From positions 10,241,141 through 10,305,140 of the forward strand of contig JAJEKV010000023.1 of the NCBI GenBank assembly GCA_021234155.1: 64,000 nucleotides of DNA. Direction: 5' to 3'. A program made the translations under genes and the position numbers. The first letter of the stretch is position 1, and every line of letters begins with the position of its first letter. Of this stretch, positions 56,447 through 64,000 are shown piece by piece. Under the pieces are notes generated by a model. It worked only from the letters and a program-made list of their open reading frames with translations. It was not told the DNA's origin and searched no databases. The stretch comes from Isoetes taiwanensis (Eukaryota > Streptophyta > Lycopodiopsida > Isoetales > Isoetaceae).

Positions 56447-57300
56447 TTATGTTGAGGCTACTCCAGGTTTCTGCCTAAAGATATACAAGGTTAAGATAAG
56501 CATTGTCATAACCACACAGGCTTTGAAAGGTTTGTCTAATGGATCACTATGTTGTCCACCAAATATTTTCCCATCTACCAATGTGAAGACATGAACTACA
56601 CCATCTACGAGCTTATCCATGATATCCCATGCTGCATTTCTGACGAACAGGGCAGCACTTAAGAACGGATTTCCCCGTTGCTGAATGCTTGTATTTTGAT
56701 TACGTCCTGGATTAACAAGCCTTGTCATTTGCTAATCAAAATTATGAAAGACAAAATAACTAAAATAAGCTTACTGCTGAACTGAAGATGTTGGCTTTTC
56801 ATGAGCTCCTGAACCCTACCCCTCACAAGAGGATCCTCCAGAAGACGAATGACCACTTCCTAATAACAGGTATTTAACACAACAAATCAGGAAGCAAGAC
56901 AACAAGCACCAAAGAAAGAAGCCCAGCAATATAAATGCACCTGCATAATAGGATCTCTTTGAATTTTGTCAATGCACTGGGAAAATATAATATCAGGAGA
57001 AACGTTCGAGTTGCTTTGAAGACTTACAGTACTCCGAAAATGCTCTTCATGTCTGTGAAAGTGGTTATTCACTTGAGATTGTCCATTCTGAATCACAAGC
57101 CCATCCTGCAAGCACATGAGTTAATTCAACAAGCAGAATCTTATCATTCTTAGCAACCCAAGTCTTTATCTTTGCCTTAAAGAAGTAGAAACAAAAACAT
57201 AAAAAGGAACTTTTAATACTACCTCCACTGCGGCTTCACCAAACGTTCTATCAGGCATAACTCTCGAGACGGTATTTTGTCTCTGATCCAAAGAGCCCAT
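56447..57300 (-). CDS. Candidate minus-strand gene of unknown family (multi-exon, model incomplete)
   Basis: An ATG at 57300 opens exon 1 (57300-57223, MGSLDQRQNTVSRVMPDRTF…), ending GAG|GTAGTA. Exon 2 (57105-56941, DGLVIQNGQSQVNNHFHRHE… to …IQRDPIMQ) and exon 3 (56859-56775, EVVIRLLEDPLVRGRVQELM…) follow in phase 0 with GT-AG sites. A last coding frame (56728-56447) reads LVNPGRNQNTSIQQRGNPFL and ends with a hydrophobic helix (ACVVMTMLILTLYIF) just before the stop, as in a tail-anchored protein. The exon 3 to exon 4 junction does not keep phase with any acceptor I can see. Either there is a frameshift or another small exon was missed. No family was recognised. Confidence 0.4.
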
Positions 57301-57658
57301 GGATGTGCCTTACCACAAAGCAATCAGCACGGATCGTTCTACGAAAACCAATGTATTCCGCTCCACCCGCAATAATTCGACGAATGCCCTAACTAATAAT
57401 AATCGGTGCATTTATTGTCTCCCGATTATGGGTTGGATTCCAATGGGGTTAGACTCGTAGATTGCTTCAATTTTGCAAGTCGAATACCCCTCAAATTAAA
57501 AAGGTATTCGCCTCCTAGATTTTCATGTAAATTATGTAAATCAAATATGCCAAAAAAATATTGTGTGAGTTAAATACCCTCCAAAGTAAAAAAACGCTCA
57601 CACTATCTCCCCCAATTGGGGTTATTAAATAAATTAGTGGAAGCCCTTCCAAGGTTCT

Positions 57659-57699
57659 ATATGGAAACCCTTCCAGATTTCCCGGAAGGGTTTCCATAT
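57659..57699. repeat. Perfect hairpin, 16-bp arms
   Basis: atatggaaacccttcc (57659-57674), a 9-nt loop, then its exact reverse complement (57684-57699). A further ggaagggtttcc copy lies at 57709-57720. It could form a strong RNA stem or be a fossil of an element end. Confidence 0.9.
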
Positions 57700-58054
57700 T
57701 AGAACGCCGGAAGGGTTTCCACTGAAAGTGGAATTTTTCGGGTGAAGATATCCGCCGTTAATTAATGACCAGATTTAATTCCCACGGCTATTTTAGAAGA
57801 GGTTTTTTAGAAAGAATTTCTTTTCTTCTCACCTCTTCTCTTGCTGCAATTGGCGATTCGAGGTTTCACCTCACTGGCAATGATTCAAGAAGCATTTCTG
57901 AGGCAAGGATTCAAGAAAGTGTTTGTGGCGATTCAGGGGATTCAAAGATGCGTTTCAGTTCAGTGATTTAGAAAGTCCAAAAAAGATTCAATGAAGCGTT
58001 CGATTTCTTTCGGCTTCTGGAGTTCGCCTTCAAAATCAGAGCAAAGGGGAGAAG

Positions 58055-58148
58055 AAGGGGTTAAACCCCAATGCGAGGCCATTATGGCCAATAAACAGGC
58101 GAGCCCGTTTATTGGCCATAATGGCCGAGCATTGGGGTTTAACCCCTT
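58055..58148. repeat. Long hairpin, 42-bp arms with 2 mismatches, 10-nt loop
   Basis: The left arm (58055-58096) begins aaggggttaaaccccaatgc and ends ggccaataaac. The right arm (58107-58148) is its reverse complement except two positions. The arms contain smaller palindromes (ggccattatggcc). It lies about 200 bp upstream of the first exon of the second recombinase gene. Confidence 0.95.
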
Positions 58149-58345
58149 TAACCGGCAGTTTCGAGGGGATTTTCGTTTTACCCAATGGACAAAGAAGGCT
58201 TCCGTTGGACATTATTGCGTACGAAATAGGTAGCAAACACACATGGCAGAACTGGCACTCAGAGGAGGCAGAACTGGCGCTCAGAGGAGGAGAGGAGATT
58301 TGTGCGCCGTGAAGACTTTCGATGGCGCTGTGAAGAGGCGATTTG

Positions 58346-61300
58346 ATGGAGGAAGGACTTAGTATGGAGCAACGATTTGGTGCTGGTTTCAACCGTTCTT
58401 GCTGCATCTCATATGATTATGGTTGTTTTTGTTGCATTTCTGCAGGAACTAGCAATTTGTTAGAGGAGCTGCCTGGCGATGGCGATCATATTAACTGCAA
58501 CACAATAAAGAATGGTATGATTTCTTGTTTTACCTTGATTCGTGTAAAGAATGGTATGATTTCTTGTTTTATCCTTGATTCATGAATAAATATATTGTTT
58601 ATTTTTAATCTTTATGCATTTGTACAGGACATAGCCAACAGAGGAGTCCGAGCTTCGATTTAGGTATCCCTAGTCAGCCTTTGCATGAAAGAGGTAAGAT
58701 TCTCACAACTTGTTGCTTATTTTTTATGATCAATGAGATTCTCACAAGTTCTTGCTGATTTTTCATGATCATGATGCTTTTGATGCTGCCCTCTACAGGA
58801 ACCAGTATCCCTACCAAGGAACTGCCATTTTATGCTTCGATTAACAGCAACAAAGGTAAGATTCTCACAAGTTCTTGTTGCATTTTAAATGCTCAATGCT
58901 GTTTTTGATGTTGCCACATCAAAGAATGGTCGGTTTCTTGTTTTAATCAAAATTTTATTGATAAATGTAGAGATTTTAGTTGCTTTTTGTGCATTGGATG
59001 CAGGATACAGCCAAGAGACGCGCTCTAGTTTGCCGTTGCATGCTGGAAATGCTGGAAAAGGTAAATATGTGTGCCTTTGCATGAAGAATAAGGAAAAGAT
59101 GTATATTCTTGCTGCATTTTGTGAAGCTGGTTATACTGGTGCTCTGTATAGGAACCAGCAGAAAGGGGCATTCAAAAGCTATTCGTAATCAGCCAGGTAA
59201 CCATTTTAAGATTAATACATTCTATGAATGAAAGAAAACGAAGAAAATGGCTGCTCCTTTATGTTATCAATCAAGTTTGATTTGAGTAACATATTCGTAT
59301 GTTGTTTTCATGTTGCTCTTTTTAGGGAAACGTCCTTTTAGGGAGCTTAATCCAAATCGGATGGAGCAGGTGAACAAGGGCAATAAAAATAAACAAACTG
59401 AGAAGAAGGATAACTGGGCCAGAAATCTGTTTGCTTCTTGGAGAGAGAGTTGTGGCGTAGCAAATGTTATAGATGATGTTGACATTTTGATTGAAGACAT
59501 GCCATTGCAGGTAATTAATCATATATTTGTGTTACCTTTTTTTTTACATAAATAGGGAGGCTATCAGCAGTAAACTATCGGTTTGCATTAGATCATGTAA
59601 TTTGGAATGTTAATTTATGTCATCAATCTATAATCAATTTACTATGTGTTTCTGATGTCCACAGGAATTTGCAAGGCAACTGCCATTATTTTTTCAACAA
59701 GTCATGAAAAGTGATGGATCCATGTATCTAGCGTCAACCATACATGATTTGCTGCTTTGCTTTGGACGAATTCTGAAGGACGCCAGACTTAGTAGGATAA
59801 GAAAGACTGGAGTGCTTGAAGAAGACATTAACATCATGACGCATCCATTTTTTGAAGAGGCTAGGTATATATTTGACGTTTGATGCATTAATTTAAATTT
59901 AAAACTGTTTATTTAGTAGATTGTAAATTATTTATTTATTATAAACATTCTATTTATTTATCATTATTTATTTTCTTCTGTTTATTCAGGTCTGCGGCAA
60001 CTGTTGTTGCCCATGAGGCCAACCTTAGTGCACCAAGGGACGTGACAAGAGTCGTCGAAGTCTTGAGTGTCGAAGATGTAAATCTATGGGCAGATTAGAA
60101 TTTAGCAAAAATACTCCAAATGGCTTGCTGTTCAGGGTCGTTCTATTCTGCATAAACTTTTTTTTGATAAGATCTCGAGAGGAACTCCATGCCTTGAAAT
60201 ATAAAGATTTCAACTTCGAGAACGATAAATTCGGAGAATTTGTACAGTAAGTTTCCACAACCATCTTCTAGTGTTTATTTGAGTAGTTTTGGATTTCTTA
60301 CAATGTTTCTAATTCACATGAGCATTTTGGTAGGTTTAAACGACGGGCGAGCAAAAACTACCCAACGGACATAAAAAAGAGCAAGGAGAGCAATAAACGG
60401 TACGATCTTTGTTTATATAAATAGGTCTTTTAGCATTTTGCATGGCTGTAATAGAGAGATTTGCTTGTAATTTGCATTTGCATTAATTAAGTATTTGAAT
60501 AATCTGCAATTGACTACTCATAGTTTTTGTTGTAGGAAACCCGTGGAGATATATAGAAAGATAAACCCGGAGGTTTATGATACGTTTGTATTGTTTTATT
60601 CGAGACTGCCACCAATTGCGAATGATGCCTCCACCGATGGCTATCCCCTGTTTACGGCTGCAATTACGAAGCCACAATCTGATACTTGGTACGCCTATAA
60701 TCAGAATGTTGGAGTCAAGAAATTGGGGGACGTAGCCAAGTTAATCAGCGAGATTACAGGAAAAAAGTTCACGAACAAAGATTTAAGGCATTCAAGTATT
60801 ACAGTTTTGAACGTTTGTGGTGTACCGGATGAAGCAGCTATGAAGCTTACTGGCCATAAACGAGCAGAAAATCTGCATCAGTAAGTTTAAGTTTATTTTT
60901 TATTATATATCTTGTTCTTTTATTTAATATTTCTTCTTCCCTTATTTAGGTACGACCATTCAGACAAGGTGCAGATGATGGCCATGCAGTCTATTCTATC
61001 CAAACCACATGATAACAATGGTAACAATGTGGACAGCATTTTGAAGTCAGAAATTTCATTCAAAAATTCTGCTACAACTCAGTCTGATGCTGGTAAGCTA
61101 TGGTACTAATTTTCTTGCAATGGTGTATTTGATTTTATTGTACATCTTGTAGGTGCATGCAGTACTAGTTCTTTTGTTGATCCTGTTGCTTTCGCTGTAC
61201 AACAACCTACAAATGGTATAGATTGGGTTCCCTTTAACTAAAGCTTTTTTTTGAAAGTGTCTACTTGTTACTAATTATTTTTGTATGCAGGTTCTAATGT

Positions 61301-61370
61301 GACTTCAACAACTGCTATTGGTGTTTGTGCTGCGCCTGCTGGTAATGATAACGATGTCCTAGTGGTCTAA
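58346..61370 (+). pseudogene. Crypton-like tyrosine recombinase (DUF3504-like), nearly intact copy 2
   Basis: Thirteen exons can be joined: 58346-58385, 58446-58514, 58628-58693, 58799-58855, 59004-59060, 59326-59510, 59665-59864, 60000-60246, 60334-60399, 60536-60880, 60950-61092, 61153-61215, 61291-61370, about 540 residues. The first five exons end in phase 1 and split a Gly codon. The core-binding part reads KDNWARNLFASWRESCG, then DMPLQEFARQLPLFFQQVM. The catalytic part reads NGLLFRVVLFCINFF, then SREELHALKYKDF (box I Arg), KKFTNKDLRHSSITVLNVCG (box II, Arg present, Lys in place of the usual His), then MKLTGHKRAENLHQYDHSD with the second His and the nucleophilic Tyr. Joining exons 10 and 11 rebuilds the Tyr context exactly, which supports the intron. 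One frameshift (60096-60097, one base missing) is the only visible lesion, so it is either a very young pseudogene or a sequencing error. Such enzymes cut and rejoin DNA for Crypton elements; some are domesticated in animals. Confidence 0.8.
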
Positions 61371-61848
61371 TCCTGTTATAATGCAAATGCTGATTTAGTA
61401 ATAATGATGGAAGTTGCTAATATAGCAAGTATCAAAGAAGACAACGCACTTCTTCAGTTGGAGGAGGACCTTACATGTATAAGGGATCCTCTCGCACGCA
61501 AAGCTCTCAAACTTGATGAATATCAAGGGCCAAGACTTAGCACAGCTGACACAATTCAAAGGCCAAGAATATGTACTAACACATTTGAGCACTCTACTTT
61601 TAATAATTGTGTTTTTACGTTTCAGGTGGCACCCTCTTGAACCTCGTTTTGAGGATTGTGTTAAAATGTAACTGAAGCTTTTAACTCAAAAGCTTGAGGC
61701 TGTAAAGTGATTGAAGCTCGTTTTGACTGTTGATAAATCATTTTCCTATTAAAAATCATGTCAGAAACTCAAAATTGTGAATTGTTAAAATGGTTCCAGT
61801 AAACAAAACTGTATAATTAATGACAATATTTCTCTCTTAAGGACCAGC
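61371..61848 (+). other. 3' region of the second recombinase gene
   Basis: An open frame at 61404-61640 (EDNALLQLEEDLTCIRDPLA) could belong to an alternative 3' exon, since GCTG|GTAATG at 61341 is a possible donor. No motif decides this. Confidence 0.25.
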
Positions 61849-61849
61849 A

Positions 61850-61911
61850 TGTTTATCACGATAAACAGGCCAGTAAACAGGTTATTGGACTGTTTATCTT
61901 GATAAACAGTC
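61850..61911. repeat. Two adjacent short hairpins with gataaaca arms
   Basis: tgtttatc-ac-gataaaca (61850-61867) is followed by a 24-bp hairpin with arms gactgtttatc and gataaacagtc around tt (61888-61911). The motif ataaacaggc is shared with the loop side of the 58.1-kb hairpin (aataaacaggc), so the two hairpin sites may mark the two ends of one element. Confidence 0.85.
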
Positions 61912-63190
61912 TAGAAATAAAACATTATGCCTAATAATTGAATTGCATCAAACGGATCAGATTTAAAATCCCCAAGGAACTGCCGGTTAAGGAAAAATCT
62001 TGCCTGCAGAGCCATATCAGCAAGATGAAAGCCCAGGAAATGATAAGATCAATTTAGCACTTGATGACTCAGACTTGCGTACAGATTTCTTTTGTGGATC
62101 AACTTCTATTTGGTTCCTTGTGTTTAGTGGACTAATATGTGCAGGTCATCTTGGAAAGGCAAAGGAAGTAATTACAGAGGTTTTGCAAGAGAATGCACAG
62201 ACATGAATAGACATGAGGATCCCATTTTTTCCCTCTGTTGGAGTGAGCAGGTATTGGATTTATGGTGTGCAACTTTTTCTATCACTTCTAGAAATTTTAT
62301 AGGACTATCTTACCTTAGGTTTGATTTATGCAAGTTGTGGTAGGTTGTGCATGATTGGCATCCAGAATCAGTTTTCCAGCAAAAGCCAAAGAGTTATCTT
62401 TTGTGTGGGTCATCTTTTCTCTTATTTTATCCACAAAGGATCTTGGATGATTGATAATTAGAGATGTAATGACCGAAGAACATTATACAGTAAATAAGGA
62501 CTATGTTACCATATTTACTCTATGCTCTGTTGAAAACATTAGTCCAAGAATCAACATATGAATTGGATGCCCACAGTTGTGGATTATGAACTCTCTGTTG
62601 GAAGCCCTGGTTGTACAGTCATTAAGAAGTCATCAGAACTTACACCTTTGACTACTCTAGCCACTCTAGCACTTGCAATATCCGTGAGGACCGTGATTAC
62701 TTGTTATTATGTTCGTGTAGAGATCTTAGAAAGGCAGCACAGAAAGGCTGCCAAACCTAGATGTTTCCATTTCCTGCATTTCTTCATTGTCCTTACAGTT
62801 ACAGAGTCATGCATAAAGCTTCTTGATGACGTAGATGGCCTTTCAATGAAGAATTAGAAGGCAGAATTTGGACTTCAAGCTGCCTGTTGGATACGGAAAG
62901 ACATTAAAGCTATTTATGAAGTGATGCATAAGTTATTGCTTGAATGAAGATGTTGTTGTTCTATATGCTATGTTGCAGAGGGTAAACATAAGATTGCAAC
63001 TGTTTTTTGTCGATTTCATGGTCCGCCATATTCCGTTATCAGAGCTTTGAAGAACTATTTTATGTGACATTTTGCAAGGACTTGCCTAAGCAAAACCGAG
63101 TAAGTTACATATCATGCACAAGGAAAAAGAACATGCCTGCCTTGCTCACAAAAACCAGGCAAAAAAAGAAAAGACGCATAAATGTCAGGC
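61912..63190 (+). other. Spacer with possible exon pieces
   Basis: A few plus-strand pieces look exon-like (GHLGKAKEVITEVLQENAQT at about 62145-62204, preceded by tttgtgcag-type acceptor sequence) but no coherent gene or family emerges. Confidence 0.25.
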
Positions 63191-63194
63191 TGGT

Positions 63195-63560
63195 TCAATC
63201 CGGAAGGGTACAATCCGGAAGGGTATAATCCGGCGAATTGGATTCAGGCGGTGCTGATTACAGAATTGGTTACAGGCCAGACTTTGCAGGCCAGATTCTG
63301 GCGAATTGGATTCAGGCAGTGCTGATTTATTTTCATGGATTTTCGATTAGCAAGGCGAGTCCAGGAACTGGTCCGGTCCAGGAGCTGGATTAGAGCCGCC
63401 TTCTTCAAGCAGATCTGGAGACCTAAACGATCCCCAAAATAAGAAACGAAAATGAAATTCTTGGAACAACAAGGTGCAATTTTTTGAGAATTTGGCGAGG
63501 AAAGCGGGGAGAATTTGGGGAGGAAAGTGGTGAAAATTTGGGGAAAAGGAAAGATTAATG
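63195..63560. repeat. Local direct repeats
   Basis: caatccggaagggta occurs twice in tandem (63197-63226). ggcgaattggattcaggc recurs at 63232 and 63300 (68-bp period). gaatttgg.gaggaaag recurs at 63490-63535. ggttacaggccagactttgc at 63268 recurs at about 63681. Confidence 0.8.
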
Positions 63561-64000
63561 CATGACGAAGCTTGGAAATGGCAAGAAAGTGCAAGAATTA
63601 AAAGGGAATATGATCACGGAGCTAAAGAATATGCAAGGGCTCTAAACTGTGATGCAGGCTTGGTGGCTTTTTTATAGAAGGTTACAGGCCAGACTTTGCA
63701 GCATCACGGTTCTAAATTATAGAAGGGTTTGCAGCCCTGTAATGCTGCGTAATTTAAAATGCTTTGATTTGCTGTGTAATTTAGAATGCTTTGATTTGCA
63801 ATGTTTGTTTTATTAATAAGTTTGATGTTGGTAGAGGCAAATTTGATTTATAATGTTTTCTTAAAGTTTGAAATTGGCAGAGGCATAAGGCGGTTTTAAA
63901 AATGAGGGCCTGTATTCGAGCTGCAGCTTGGAGCACAAAACAAGGTTAGACATATTTCTCCATCTTGTCCATTATAGCTGTTTTTAGATGCAATTAGGAG
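63561..64000. other. AT-rich spacer at the right edge
   Basis: ttgatttgctgtgtaatttagaatgc-type short direct repeats occur around 63750-63800; otherwise nothing is seen. Confidence 0.4.

Noticed and set aside
60012-60262. 79-codon minus frame
   Set aside because: Antisense to recombinase exon 8.
63244-63594. 116-codon minus-strand frame
   Set aside because: Phe/Pro/Ser-rich reading of direct repeats; no motif.
1-64000. tRNA, rRNA and known small RNA genes
   Set aside because: I looked for obvious conserved cores while reading and saw none; a covariance-model scan would be needed to exclude short ones.

Overview
The window is nuclear DNA of a land plant. The grounds are canonical GT-AG introns, one eight-exon gene that collinearly matches the plant plastid methyltransferase family of Arabidopsis At1g78140/At2g41040, and a large excess of old repeats over genes. 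The sparse genes, long AT-rich spacers and mix of transposon types suggest a large-genome non-seed plant (fern or lycophyte). That lineage call is an inference and was not tested by any search.

Layout. 0-7 kb: a decayed Ulp1-like protease remnant at the left edge, a 131/218-bp tandem array (about 0.83-2.04 kb), diffuse short repeats and unrecognised coding remnants. 7-9.2 kb: a small Tourist-like MITE just upstream of a three-exon gene for a probable plastid-targeted 170-residue protein of unknown function. 9.8-12.6 kb: a decayed Crypton-like tyrosine-recombinase gene, interrupted by a 520-bp hAT-type MITE. 14.65-16.5 kb: the intact plastid methyltransferase gene (8 exons, 355 residues). 17-27 kb: spacer with a Tourist-like MITE, a LINE zf-RVT fragment and a long decayed L1-type LINE. 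28-32 kb: unrecognised minus-strand coding remnants.

33-43 kb: two diverged, oppositely oriented remnants of one gene family that joins a ParB-like domain to a methyltransferase-like fold. The right-hand one is followed by an FCP1/NIF-type phosphatase-like segment. Each remnant sits among its own family of short GC-rich palindromes: an arm type built on GATCGCG on the left, and CTCGACTCGCGAGTCGAG on the right. Tandem arrays carrying the second palindrome run to 45.6 kb. 46.8-49.7 kb: a nearly intact DUF7869-type, probably transposon-encoded gene with few lesions. 51.4-52.3 kb: the 3' end of another LINE. 55-57.3 kb: a roughly 0.5-kb segmental duplication and a candidate minus-strand gene. 58.3-61.4 kb: a second Crypton-like tyrosine-recombinase gene with about 13 exons and only one visible frameshift, bracketed by long hairpins.

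Only the methyltransferase and the 7.9-kb gene look like ordinary host genes; nearly everything else reads as mobile DNA. The two most unusual items are the intron-rich Crypton-like recombinases, both with Lys where the HxxR box normally has His, and the ParB-methyltransferase family with its palindromes.
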